From assembly GCA_905202485.1 (NCBI GenBank), contig CAJKRY010000005.1, positions 1-64,000 on the forward strand: DNA of 64,000 nucleotides. The letters are read 5' to 3'. Origin of the DNA: an uncultured Methanomassiliicoccus sp. GTDB taxonomy: Archaea; Thermoplasmatota; Thermoplasmata; Methanomassiliicoccales; Methanomassiliicoccaceae. The notes below the pieces were generated by a model. That model saw only the letters and a program-made list of their open reading frames with translations. It did not search any database and had not been told where the DNA came from. Every line of letters starts with the position of its first letter. The stretch's first letter is position 1. Made by a program: the position numbers and the translations under genes. Shown one piece after another: positions 33,946 to 42,892 of the stretch.

Positions 33946-35538
33946 ATGAACGGATACCTGATAGCGATCATATTAGTAATCGCATTTTGGGCTGCGGTCT
34001 ATATTCTCGACAAAAAAGGGATTCTTGCCAAGCATCACATGTCTGCATGGGGTCCGTTTATTATGTGGAGGACTAGTCGCGGAAGAGATCTTATTGATAA
34101 ATTGTCTCGTCCCCACAGATTCTGGAACGCTTATGCTCTCCTATCCAAAGGCATCGTAGTCGTAATCATGTTTGGAATGACTGCACTTTTGCTGTGGGAA
34201 GCAACATTGGTTACAAACATCCCTGCAGAAAACGCTCCCGGCGTGGACATGATTCTGGGGATTCCAGGAATTAATCCAATTATTCCATTATGGTATGGAA
34301 TTCTCGGTTTGGTAGTGGCTGTGGTCATCCACGAATTTGCCCATGGTATTCTTACCAGGGTTCACGGCATGGGTGTAAAATCACTGGGTATCGTCTGGAT
34401 GGTAATACCTATGGGAGCCTTCACCGAACCGGATGAAGAAGCCTTGGAAAAAACCACCAGAAAAAAGCGCACTGCTGTATATGCTGTAGGTCCTGGAACC
34501 AACATTATAGCAGCATTGATTTTTGGAGGTCTGTTCTCAGCTGTAGCATTAGGTTCTGTTGCACCAGTTTATGACGCCCCGATGGCATCTACTGTCTATG
34601 AAGGCGGCCCGGCAGATTTAGCTGGAATTCCCGTAGGTGCGCAGATAATCTCTATAGGCGGAATAGAAGTTGAAATTGACGGCTATCCGAACGTTGATGC
34701 GCCTGATCCTGGTAATAAGGTCACAGTAGAGTATTATTATAATGGGGAAACTTTCACAAAAGATGTGATTTCAGGAGTCATACTAACGACGACTGAACAA
34801 GGACTGCCGTCAGGCAATGCGGGTCTGAAACCCGGTATGATGATTTACTCTATAAACGGAGAAGTCATTCGTAATGAAACTGACTTCAAGACGGTAATGA
34901 ATGATCTTGAAACTGGCGAAACAGTGCCGATTGTAGTATATTCATACAACGCAGCGGGAGACTGTAAGATTATTGATAGTGTTACAGAAATAACTCCTAC
35001 GAGCAAGCTGGATTATTACAAGTCCAGAGGAATCAGTACCGAAGGAGTGGAAGACATGGCATTCCTTGGTGTAAACACTGCATACCTGGGAATAGTTGTC
35101 AAGGACCCTCAGGCTCTGATAGACTCTATGGCGCATCCATTTGCCGGTGATAACTCTGTAGATGATTACTTCCACTCATTCCTGACATATGTAACTCTCC
35201 CACTGACTGGATATCAACCGTTCCCCGCATCTCTGGTTGATGTGTATGAGCCTCAGGGAATATTCTCTGGAATGTCATCCGATTCATTCTGGATTATGGC
35301 CAACTGTTTCTACTGGCTGTTTTGGATCAACCTCATGCTCGGTCTTACAAATGCGCTTCCAGCTATCCCCTTAGATGGAGGATACATCTTCAGAGACTGG
35401 CTGGATTCGTTAGTACAGAAAGTACGCAAGAAAATGCCAGATAAAGAGAGAATGAATTTCGTCGATTCAGTTACATGGGCATTTGCAATAATGATCCTGT
35501 TCCTGATCTTATGGCAGCTTATCGGTCCGAGAATATGA
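33946..35538 (+). CDS. site-2 protease family (M50) membrane metalloprotease with PDZ domains
   Basis: 530 residues. Zinc motif VVIHEFAHG near residue 128 and the second ligand motif NALPAIPLDGGYIFRD near residue 470 lie in membrane helices. Between them are two PDZ-like domains (about 210-270 and 280-345) outside the membrane. Family members cut transmembrane substrates, often anti-sigma factors or signal peptide remnants; here the substrate is unknown. It is divergent from cutA, and its end overlaps the convergent zinc-finger gene by 30 bp. Confidence 0.92.
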   Translation: MNGYLIAIILVIAFWAAVYILDKKGILAKHHMSAWGPFIMWRTSRGRDLIDKLSRPHRFWNAYALLSKGIVVVIMFGMTALLLWEATLVTNIPAENAPGVDMILGIPGINPIIPLWYGILGLVVAVVIHEFAHGILTRVHGMGVKSLGIVWMVIPMGAFTEPDEEALEKTTRKKRTAVYAVGPGTNIIAALIFGGLFSAVALGSVAPVYDAPMASTVYEGGPADLAGIPVGAQIISIGGIEVEIDGYPNVDAPDPGNKVTVEYYYNGETFTKDVISGVILTTTEQGLPSGNAGLKPGMMIYSINGEVIRNETDFKTVMNDLETGETVPIVVYSYNAAGDCKIIDSVTEITPTSKLDYYKSRGISTEGVEDMAFLGVNTAYLGIVVKDPQALIDSMAHPFAGDNSVDDYFHSFLTYVTLPLTGYQPFPASLVDVYEPQGIFSGMSSDSFWIMANCFYWLFWINLMLGLTNALPAIPLDGGYIFRDWLDSLVQKVRKKMPDKERMNFVDSVTWAFAIMILFLILWQLIGPRI

Positions 35539-35778
35539 GCGGTAGCTGCATTTCAAACACATATCCTCTCTCAGAGACATGGAGTTGGCAGAGACCTCAA
35601 AAATCTCTCCGCATAAACTGCAGCGTTTATATGCTGCCAGAATGGGAATGAAGTGTTCGCATTCTGTAACTCTTTCCTCTTCTTTTTTGTATAAACAAAT
35701 GTCAGCAGAGCAGTTGTCACAGAGGGTTCTGCGGCTCAATACCAGGACTCTGTTGTTACCAATGCTCACTCTGCTCAT
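35509..35778 (-). CDS. small cysteine-rich (zinc-binding) protein
   Basis: 89 residues with eight cysteines in pairs: CDNC near residue 20, C near 28 and 40 (TECEH), CSLCGE near 53 and CLKCSY near 74. It probably binds two zinc ions. No known family is recognised. Its 3' 30 bp overlap the protease gene on the other strand, which limits how freely both ends can vary. Confidence 0.65.
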   Translation of the reverse strand: MSRVSIGNNRVLVLSRRTLCDNCSADICLYKKEEERVTECEHFIPILAAYKRCSLCGEIFEVSANSMSLREDMCLKCSYRSYSRTDKLP

Positions 35779-35858
35779 ATTTGAGATAATGAAATTCTAA
35801 GTAATTGAATTATATCTAAAAATTATGCTGTCAAATTGCTTTCAATAAGGAAAAATAT

Positions 35859-36776
35859 TCAGGATCTGCCGATTTTCAGCAGATCGTAAGGTGTTTGCTG
35901 GTACACATAATAATTAAGCCAGTTTGAGAACAGCAGACTTGCATGGCTTCTCCAAAGCTTTTTCGGAGCCATATTTGGATCATTGTTTGGAAAATAATTT
36001 TCCGGGATTATAGGCTGCAGTCCTTTTTCAACATCTCTTTTATATTCATTTGCTAACGTCATCGTGTCATATTCTAAATGGCCAGTGACAAAAATTTGTT
36101 TTAGTCTGTCGGACATGATTATTGCAGGGCCGGCTTCCTCTGAACGTGCTAGTACTCTAAGATCTCCTTTTATATCAGACTCATCTACTGTCATGTACCG
36201 GGAGTGAGGCATATAAAAAACATCGTCAAATCCTCTCAACAGCGGATGATAGTAGTCGAGGGGAACATGAGCATAAATGCCGGAAATCTTCTCACCCAGG
36301 GGATGTTTGGGTATCCCGTAGTGATAATACAATGCTGCCAGAGCCCCCCAACATATATGCATGGTTGAGAATGAATTAGTTAAAGACCAATCCAGGATTT
36401 CACAGAATTCTTTCCAGTACTTTACAGACTCATACCGCATGTTTTCAACAGGAGCTCCTGTAATTATCATTCCATCATATTTTTTATTTTTAATCTCATT
36501 AAATGTTTTATAAAAATGCCTGAGGTAGTCCTGAGATGTATGTTTTGAAATGTAAGTCTCAGTGCGCAGCAGATCAATATCTATCTGGATCGGGCTGTTA
36601 CTCAGCAATCTCAGAATCTGCGTTTCTGTCTCTACCTTTGAAGGCATTAAGTTGAATATGAGAATTTCAAGCGGACGGATGTCCTGATGCCGAGCACGAT
36701 TTTCGTTCATAACGAAAATCTTTTCAGACTCCAGTATTGATGCTGCTGGAAGATCGTCTGGTATATTGATCGGCAT
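35859..36776 (-). CDS. metA: homoserine O-acyltransferase (MetA/HTS family)
   Basis: 305 residues, full length for MetA. It acylates homoserine at oxygen with acetyl-CoA or succinyl-CoA in methionine synthesis. The nucleophile Cys is in TMHICWGALAALYYHYG, the catalytic His in TGHLEYDTMTL, and PLEILIFNLMPSKVETE and ITGAPVENM are typical. Acyl specificity cannot be set by eye; the adjacent O-acetylhomoserine sulfhydrylase suggests acetyl. Last gene of cysK-metY-metA (14-bp gap). Bacterial-type gene in an archaeon. Confidence 0.95.
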   Translation of the reverse strand: MPINIPDDLPAASILESEKIFVMNENRARHQDIRPLEILIFNLMPSKVETETQILRLLSNSPIQIDIDLLRTETYISKHTSQDYLRHFYKTFNEIKNKKYDGMIITGAPVENMRYESVKYWKEFCEILDWSLTNSFSTMHICWGALAALYYHYGIPKHPLGEKISGIYAHVPLDYYHPLLRGFDDVFYMPHSRYMTVDESDIKGDLRVLARSEEAGPAIIMSDRLKQIFVTGHLEYDTMTLANEYKRDVEKGLQPIIPENYFPNNDPNMAPKKLWRSHASLLFSNWLNYYVYQQTPYDLLKIGRS

Positions 36777-36790
36777 CAGTGTTTCCTCCT

Positions 36791-38074
36791 TTATTCCCCA
36801 AAGGCCTGTTCCAGATCAGCAATGATATCATCAATATGTTCTGTACCGATCGACAAGCGGATTGTATTCGGTTTAATTCCCTGTGCAAGCCTTTCCTCTT
36901 CAGTCAGCTGTGCATGGGTTGTTGTAGCTGGGTGAATGACTAATGATTTTACATCAGCTACGTTTGCTAGCAATGAGAATATTTCCAATTTGTCAATAAA
37001 CTTCTGCGCCTCTTCAACTCCACCTTTAATATCGAATGTAAATATTGACGCTCCTCCATTGGGATAATATTTCTTATACAGATCATGATTGGGGTGATCT
37101 GGAAGAGACGGATGATTTACTTTCTCTACCTCCGGATGCTTGCTGAGGTATTCTACAACCTTAAGGGCGTTTTCAACATGTCTTTCCACACGGAGAGATA
37201 AAGTTTCCAATCCTTGCAGGAATATGAATGAGTTAACTGGGGATATTGTTGCACCAGTGTCTCTCAGCAGAATGGCGCGGATCTTTGTTACAAATGCAGC
37301 CGGACCGGCAGCTTCTGTAAAACTGACGCCGTGGTAGCTTGGATTGGGTTCCACTAATGAAGGGAACTTACCGCTGGCTTTCCAGTCAAAGTTTCCGCTG
37401 TCTATAATAACACCACCGATTGCCGTGCCGTGTCCGCCTATGAATTTTGTTGCAGAATGAACAACAATGTCTGCTCCGTACTCAAAAGGCCTGATCAAAT
37501 AAGGTGTAGAGAATGTGCTGTCTACAATCAGTGGAATCTTATTTTTGTGAGCTATTTCTGCTACTCTTTCAATATCAATCAGAGTGGCATTAGGATTGCC
37601 AATTGTCTCTATGAAAATAGCTTTGGTATTCGGTTTGATGGCTTTTTCAAAGCTGTCTTTTTCATCTGGGTCCACAAACGTGGTTGTTATCCCGTACTGC
37701 GGCAGAGTCTGAGCCAGCAGATTGAAAGTACCGCCATATATTGCCTGAGATGAAACAATATGATCTCCTGCCTGTGCCAGATTCAGAATTGTATATGTTA
37801 TTGCTGCAGCCCCGGAAGCCACTGCCAATGCAGCCACTCCACCTTCCAAAGCGGCAATTCTCTTCTCAAAAACTTCTTGTGTTGTATTTGTCAGTCTTCC
37901 ATATATATTTCCCTGATCTGACAAATCAAAACGTGCAGCAGCATGTGCAGAATTTTTGAACACATACGCTGTTGTCTGATATATGGGTACAGCCCTTGAA
38001 TCTGACGCAGGATCAGGAATTTCCTGACCTGCATGAACTTGAATAGTTTCAAATTTATACTTATCTTTCTGCAT
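36791..38074 (-). CDS. metY: O-acetylhomoserine sulfhydrylase
   Basis: 427 residues of the Cys/Met-metabolism PLP family (type I fold). It condenses O-acetylhomoserine with sulfide to homocysteine. Marks: ETIQVHAGQEIPDPAS, IYQTTAYVFKN, the PLP lysine in VVHSATKFIGGHG and the long insertion (AIGGVIIDSGNFDW to GVSFTEAAGPAAF) that separates MetY from cystathionine enzymes. Middle gene of the operon, 30 bp after cysK. Confidence 0.95.
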   Translation of the reverse strand: MQKDKYKFETIQVHAGQEIPDPASDSRAVPIYQTTAYVFKNSAHAAARFDLSDQGNIYGRLTNTTQEVFEKRIAALEGGVAALAVASGAAAITYTILNLAQAGDHIVSSQAIYGGTFNLLAQTLPQYGITTTFVDPDEKDSFEKAIKPNTKAIFIETIGNPNATLIDIERVAEIAHKNKIPLIVDSTFSTPYLIRPFEYGADIVVHSATKFIGGHGTAIGGVIIDSGNFDWKASGKFPSLVEPNPSYHGVSFTEAAGPAAFVTKIRAILLRDTGATISPVNSFIFLQGLETLSLRVERHVENALKVVEYLSKHPEVEKVNHPSLPDHPNHDLYKKYYPNGGASIFTFDIKGGVEEAQKFIDKLEIFSLLANVADVKSLVIHPATTTHAQLTEEERLAQGIKPNTIRLSIGTEHIDDIIADLEQAFGE

Positions 38075-38104
38075 GTTTTTACCTTCTTAGTATAATGTTA
38101 ATAA

Positions 38105-39016
38105 TTAATCATATATCCCTAAACTAATGTATCTTTCTCCGCCATCAGGGAGTATTGCAAGTATAATCTTTCCTTTTTCTTTCTCTGCCTGCTGCAGAGC
38201 TGCAAACACTGCAGCCCCGGATGATATTCCGGCAAATATCCCCTCTTCTTTTGCAAGCCTTACCGCCGTGGTGATTGCGTCGTCTCCTTTCACGGTTACA
38301 ACATGATCTATTGCATTTACGTCGTAGTTGTCAGGTATGAAGTTTGCACCTATTCCCTGAATCTTATGTGGGCCTGTATGGCCTTCTGTAATCAGCGGAC
38401 TTTCAGCAGGTTCTACTCCGATTACTTTTCCTTTGGATCTAGAATCTCTTAAACTTCTTCCGATTCCTGAGGCAGTTCCGCCGGTTCCTATGCCTGCAAA
38501 AACGTAGTCTATGTCAGGTAGATCATTCAGTATCTCGTTTGCAGTAGTCACGTAATGTGCATCAATGTTGGATGAATTGCTGAATTGCATAGGCATGAAT
38601 GCTCCGAGTTCCTCGCAGAGCTCTTTAGCCTTTTCAACAGCGCCGGCCATTCCATTTTTTCCCGGGGTGTAGACGATCTCTGCACCATATGCCTTCATGA
38701 ATGCCGTCCGTTCTTTACTCATTGTATCCGGTATCGTCATGATCGCTCTGTATCCTCTTGCTGCTGCAACGAGGGCGATGGCGATACCTGTGTTTCCAGA
38801 TGTTGGCTCCACGATGATTCCGCCTTTTTTTAGAAGACCTTTCTCTTCAGCGTCGTCAATCATTCTCAAAACGGCACGGTCTTTGATTGACCCTGCTGGA
38901 TTAAAGCTCTCAATCTTAACAAATACATGAGAGCCTTCTGGAGCCATTTTGTTTAGTCTCACTATGGGCGTTTTGCCAATAGTGTCCAATATACTATCGT
39001 ATACGACCATTGTCAT
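38105..39016 (-). CDS. cysK: cysteine synthase (O-acetylserine sulfhydrylase)
   Basis: 303 residues. The PLP lysine lies in NPAGSIKDRAVLRMI, the substrate loop in PTSGNTGIAIALVAA, and the phosphate cup in GIGTGGTASGIGRSL. It makes cysteine from O-acetylserine and sulfide. First gene of the cysK-metY-metA operon; TATA box TTATATATG at about 39058-39066 and a 10-bp palindrome ATGCATGCAT at 39042-39051 precede it. No serine acetyltransferase is in this window. Confidence 0.95.
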   Translation of the reverse strand: MTMVVYDSILDTIGKTPIVRLNKMAPEGSHVFVKIESFNPAGSIKDRAVLRMIDDAEEKGLLKKGGIIVEPTSGNTGIAIALVAAARGYRAIMTIPDTMSKERTAFMKAYGAEIVYTPGKNGMAGAVEKAKELCEELGAFMPMQFSNSSNIDAHYVTTANEILNDLPDIDYVFAGIGTGGTASGIGRSLRDSRSKGKVIGVEPAESPLITEGHTGPHKIQGIGANFIPDNYDVNAIDHVVTVKGDDAITTAVRLAKEEGIFAGISSGAAVFAALQQAEKEKGKIILAILPDGGERYISLGIYD

Positions 39017-39041
39017 TCCCTATCTTCACAATAGTTAATTA

Positions 39042-39051
39042 ATGCATGCAT
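39042..39051. promoter_or_regulatory. palindrome between TATA box and start of the cysK operon
   Basis: ATGCATGCAT, flanked by TTA and AA, lies just inside the expected transcription start of the sulfur amino acid operon. Position suits a repressor site. Only one copy was seen. Confidence 0.3.
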
Positions 39052-39102
39052 AAGCCCACATATATAACTTTCTTCTTTAGAATATTAATTAAATAGATAT
39101 AC

Positions 39103-40197
39103 TCACTCTTCTTCGATCTTCACAACACGTTCTTCTTTACTATGGGCATCTATCTGCATATAACATTTGAACATGGCATCTAGTTCTAAATCGCCGGTGT
39201 CTACCTTTATGCATTTTATTTCATTCAGTTTAGCAGGCGTCGCTATGACTATTACATTTTCAACACCTACTCTGCGGATTACTTTTGCAGATATCTGTTG
39301 GTTTCCTCTTCCAAATATGAATCCCTGGGAACCTATCGGGGTGACAACTATTCTAGCTATGGGATATTTATCCAATGCCGCCAGAATCTCATTCTCAGAA
39401 AGATCCTTTCCAAGCATTGTGCCGTTATATACTATGTCTACTCCAAGCATTGTTTTATCTATTCCAAGCTTACGTCCAACCGCCTCAACAGTGCTCCCTG
39501 TGCCTAATATGTATAGAACATCTTTTTCCATATCAGCTACAAAAAATTCTGCCAGTGATTTTTTCATCTCTTCATCGGATGCTCCGTATGACATCGTTTT
39601 TGAGCTTTGCATAAAATCATTCTCTTCTATGGATGGCAGATAGCCGTAAAGAGACGCACTCATCCTGTCTTCATCCAGGGCGTTTTCATCTACATCCATA
39701 ATTTCTGCAGACCTTATCTTAAAGCCACCTATCAGAATCATGCGGAGAAGATCGCCTGCTTCTTTTGGGGTGTTGGCAAATACTGAAGAATGCATTTTAA
39801 CACCGGCTGGAATTCCTAGCACTGGAACATCTTGTCTTGCATCCATGATGTCTCTAGCTGTGCCGTCTCCGCCTACAAATATGAGCAGATTCACATCTTT
39901 AAAAGTCCTGCAGGCAGCCTTCGTATCTTCGTTATCGCTGTTATTCTTGGGAGTGTATGTAACCTTAATACGGGATGTAAATTTTTTTAATATGTCTTCA
40001 CCCATCGGGCCACCTGCAGTTTGAAATTCAGAATCCATGAGATCTCCAGCACACTCAAAAGCTTCTGACGCCCTTTCAAACACATGAGAGACGGCACCGC
40101 GATTTTTAGCTTCAACACATCTTTTACCGTCTGTTCCTTTCAGGCCTACGCTTCCGCCTAATCCTGCTATTGGGTTTATTACAAATCCGATCTTCAC
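39103..40197 (-). CDS. ATP-NAD kinase family protein (COG3199)
   Basis: 364 residues. The nucleotide-binding block LLIFVGGDGTARDIM near residue 115, the N-terminal GFVINPIAGLGGSVGLKG and VLGIPAGVKMHSSVF define COG3199, relatives of NAD and diacylglycerol kinases. Length fits. These proteins often occur beside acetoin or branched-chain dehydrogenase genes, not seen here. The substrate is not established. Single gene on the minus strand. Confidence 0.85.
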   Translation of the reverse strand: MKIGFVINPIAGLGGSVGLKGTDGKRCVEAKNRGAVSHVFERASEAFECAGDLMDSEFQTAGGPMGEDILKKFTSRIKVTYTPKNNSDNEDTKAACRTFKDVNLLIFVGGDGTARDIMDARQDVPVLGIPAGVKMHSSVFANTPKEAGDLLRMILIGGFKIRSAEIMDVDENALDEDRMSASLYGYLPSIEENDFMQSSKTMSYGASDEEMKKSLAEFFVADMEKDVLYILGTGSTVEAVGRKLGIDKTMLGVDIVYNGTMLGKDLSENEILAALDKYPIARIVVTPIGSQGFIFGRGNQQISAKVIRRVGVENVIVIATPAKLNEIKCIKVDTGDLELDAMFKCYMQIDAHSKEERVVKIEEE

Positions 40198-40326
40198 GTT
40201 TTCACTATACGCTTCGTTGGTATTAACGGTTTTTTAATGTCGATCCGGAGAGCTCACGCTGATATAATCCAACAATTGGCATACGCTTAAATGATGAAAA
40301 ATCAACAAAATCAGAACAAATAAGGA

Positions 40327-40350
40327 AAACAGGAACTTTCGTTCCTGTTT
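40327..40350 (-). terminator. terminator of the ftsZ-like gene
   Basis: Perfect AAACAGGAAC/GTTCCTGTTT stem with a 4-nt loop. On the minus strand the stop codon lies at the start of the stem and the stem ends in TTTT. Confidence 0.6.
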
Positions 40351-41104
40351 ATTGAGGCAGTGGATTTGATAATATAGATGGCAGAACTCCACATATCGGC
40401 ACTTCTGAAGCCTGAGGCTTTAATGGAGCCTGAGGTTCTAATACTCGAACCTCATTTTTGACTTCGGCAGCGACTTGATCTCTAATCTCAATGGTTATCT
40501 TGTCTGAGATCACAGTAACGATTTTTGCTACGAAACGGTTGATGACATTAAAACTCTCTTCCATGCTGCAATCTCCAGCCATATGAAGGAGGCGGTCATT
40601 ATCTACGACTACAACGTTTGAAACTACAGACTTAAGGGATGAAATACCGTCTGTAGCTACTTTCTGTCTGTTTCTTTCAAATGAGAATGGACTGACTACT
40701 ATTCCGACAACGACAGATCCCATCTTCTGTGCAATGTCTGCAATTACGGGAGTGGCACCGCTTCCTGTACCTCCTCCCATGCCTGCAACTATGAATACAA
40801 TATCACTTCCATCCAAAACACTTTGAATGCTCTCTTCAGCCTCGACGGCACATTGTTTTCCAATGCTTACGTTTCCGTCAGCACCTCTGCAGTCTGTTAT
40901 ATCTTTCCCAATGAGAAGTTTTTTGTCTGCTTCAATGCCGTCCAGGTTTGTGTCATCAGTGTTTATTGCTACTGATGTCACATTCACTAATTCTGTACTT
41001 ATGCTGTTGATTATATTGCAACCAGCACCACCGCATCCGACAACAGTGATGCGAGGATCTGTAAGTCCTCTTGCAATTTTTGCAGCTACCTGCTCTGAAT
41101 TCAT
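40349..41104 (-). CDS. FtsZ-like protein, GTP-binding half only
   Basis: 251 residues. The first ~195 are a normal FtsZ nucleotide domain: VVGCGGAGCN, INTDDTNLDG, the tubulin signature GGGTGSG (110-116) and VSPFSFERNR. The protein then ends with ~50 residues that do not resemble FtsZ: no T7 synergy loop (N-x-D-x-x-D) and no C-terminal activation domain. A terminator follows the stop at once, so no separated 3' half is present. It could not complete the GTPase site of a neighbour subunit. It lies 68 bp after a tandem RHH gene, as ftsZ follows CdrS in some Euryarchaeota. Confidence 0.85.
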   Translation of the reverse strand: MNSEQVAAKIARGLTDPRITVVGCGGAGCNIINSISTELVNVTSVAINTDDTNLDGIEADKKLLIGKDITDCRGADGNVSIGKQCAVEAEESIQSVLDGSDIVFIVAGMGGGTGSGATPVIADIAQKMGSVVVGIVVSPFSFERNRQKVATDGISSLKSVVSNVVVVDNDRLLHMAGDCSMEESFNVINRFVAKIVTVISDKITIEIRDQVAAEVKNEVRVLEPQAPLKPQASEVPICGVLPSILSNPLPQ

Positions 41105-41172
41105 TTGTCATCCCTCAAATGTTAGCGTTTATCTTCCTATGCATAAGCCAAATTGGTGCCCGCCAATTTTGC

Positions 41173-41541
41173 TTATTTTTCAATGATTTCAACCGTACCG
41201 TTGCTGATTTGAGCTTTATGCGCTGCGGCCTTCATTGCATCTGTGTTCAGGTATTCCTTCCTGGTGCAGTCAAGGACTGCTTCTCCGATTGAATCGAAGA
41301 AGCCTTCATCAACGACTGTCAAAAGAGCCTTGTGTAGCGCTTTTGGAAGTTTAATTATGACTTCGCGCTCGCTCAATGAACGAGTTTTGGGGTTTGCACC
41401 ATCTGAGGTTTCTATGTATTCGCGAATTGCTACCCTTGCAAGATTAGAACGGTTTGAGTACTCTGGATGCCTCTCGATGAATTCATCAAGAATCTCCAAA
41501 TCTTCTGATTCTAACCGCAACGATATTCTTTCCCCATCCAT
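41173..41541 (-). CDS. tandem ribbon-helix-helix regulator (CdrS-like context)
   Basis: 122 residues that contain two ribbon-helix-helix units: ISLRLESEDLEILDEFIER...NRSNLARVAIREYI (about 5-44) and VIIKLPKALHKALLTVVDE...SIGEAVLDCTRKEYL (about 61-99). One chain could thus supply the whole DNA-binding unit a RHH dimer normally forms. In haloarchaea a RHH protein next to ftsZ (CdrS) controls division genes; the position here is the same, the tandem form differs. Two 10-bp direct repeats lie just before its TATA box, so it may regulate itself and the FtsZ-like gene. Confidence 0.8.
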   Translation of the reverse strand: MDGERISLRLESEDLEILDEFIERHPEYSNRSNLARVAIREYIETSDGANPKTRSLSEREVIIKLPKALHKALLTVVDEGFFDSIGEAVLDCTRKEYLNTDAMKAAAHKAQISNGTVEIIEK

Positions 41542-41582
41542 GCGAATGCCTCAGATTTTGCAGATTATGTATGACTCAAGAA

Positions 41583-41618
41583 GTATATAAAATATGTCAT
41601 TGTCCTACTTTGTCATAC
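41583..41618 (-). promoter_or_regulatory. promoter with 10-bp direct repeats for the RHH/FtsZ-like pair
   Basis: Read on the minus strand, GTATGACAAA and GTAGGACAAT stand in direct repeat with 10-bp spacing (41599-41618), followed by GACA and a TTTATATA TATA box (41583-41590), about 45 bp before the start codon. RHH proteins commonly bind such phased repeats cooperatively. Confidence 0.55.
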
Positions 41619-41891
41619 TTAGGTCTTTTTTGTAGGATACAATTTTTGTCTGCCAGCACATCACACATTGGGTATTTTATCTTATCTGATTTTTTGCAAC
41701 CATGGATAGATTTCGTCAGACATTGGAAAAAATTTTGGAGTTATTGTATTATTTACCTAATATGGTAACATATCTATTTGTCTGCTCATATCTCCAATTT
41801 TCAAAAAATATGCATGCTGTATGCCTGTAGTGTAATTTGTCTGACAATTATCCTGTCTATTGTCATACGTACGGTGACGGAATTCAACAGA
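41619..41891. other. AT-rich gap with recurrent TTGTCTG words
   Basis: No gene. TTTGTCTG occurs near 41646, 41778 and 41837, its complement CGTCAGAC at 41715-41722, a dyad TTGTC-T-GACAA at 41837-41847, and GTCA-N9-TGAC at 41862-41878. These echo the TTGTCnnAC repeats at the RHH promoter and may be further binding sites. Confidence 0.4.
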
Positions 41892-42743
41892 TCATTTTAT
41901 AAATTCTGTGCCAGTGTATCCTTCTAGAAGATGATCTTCTGCACTATGTGGGTGTTTGTGAATATGCTGATATTTTCTTTTAGGTATCACAAATGGAGTT
42001 CCAAGATGATCTATTATGTCTGCATCCATTCCATATACATCTCCGATAAGCTCTTCTGTGATTATTTCTGAGCCCCCGTATCCGGCTATTTTGCCGTTTT
42101 TAACAAACATAAGCAGGTCCGAGTAATGTACAGCTAGATTGATGTCATGCATTGTCATGATAGTGCATATTCCCTTAGAATTCACAGCATCCAATACCAT
42201 GTGCATTGTCATATGCTGATTTGCAATGTCCAGATTGTTTGTTGGCTCATCAAGTATCAGTACGCTAGGCTCTTGAACCATTGCTCTGGCGATTTGGACT
42301 TTCTGAAATTCTCCGCCGCTTATTTCATCTGAATATCTAAGTGCAAGGTCCGTCAGACCCAGCGACTCAAGAGCCTCCCAGGTTATCTCTGTATCTCTGC
42401 TTGTCACACCCCATTCTATATAGGGTCGTCTGCCTATGAGAACCGTATCAAACACTGTTGTACGAGGAACAGGACATTTTTGAGGCACATACCCAATATG
42501 TTTGGCAAGCTCTTTTGAAGACAAATCTCTAACATTTTTTCCATCAACTTCTACTGAACCTGACTGGGGCTTGATAAATCCACATATGCATTTTAAAAGC
42601 GTAGTTTTTCCAACGCCATTTGGGCCGAGTATGGAAATAACTTTGTTGCCTTCGGCTTTGAATGAAAAACCATCTAACACTCTTCTTTCTCCATACCCGA
42701 AAACCAAGTCTTTTATTTCGAGAGTCACGACTGCCCCCTTCAC
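41892..42743 (-). CDS. orphan FecE/BtuD-type ABC ATPase
   Basis: 283 residues. Walker A GPNGVGKTT, signature ISGGEFQKVQ, Walker B LILDEPTNNLD and H-loop MHDIN identify an iron-complex/cobalamin-type importer ATPase. A His-rich tail (HIHKHPHSAEDH near residues 258-270) may bind metal. No permease or binding protein is adjacent, so it must serve a system elsewhere, or back up one of the two complete importers in this window. Confidence 0.9.
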   Translation of the reverse strand: MKGAVVTLEIKDLVFGYGERRVLDGFSFKAEGNKVISILGPNGVGKTTLLKCICGFIKPQSGSVEVDGKNVRDLSSKELAKHIGYVPQKCPVPRTTVFDTVLIGRRPYIEWGVTSRDTEITWEALESLGLTDLALRYSDEISGGEFQKVQIARAMVQEPSVLILDEPTNNLDIANQHMTMHMVLDAVNSKGICTIMTMHDINLAVHYSDLLMFVKNGKIAGYGGSEIITEELIGDVYGMDADIIDHLGTPFVIPKRKYQHIHKHPHSAEDHLLEGYTGTEFIK

Positions 42744-42892
42744 TTTAGTAGTGTATTGAAGGTGTATAGAATTACCAATATATATAGTAATATCAGCTAA
42801 TATATGAGTAATACTATATTCATCACTATCATTTTTTGAGATTCTCTAAAAAAGTATATAATTACCTAATTGTTTACTTATTTGGTTACCTA

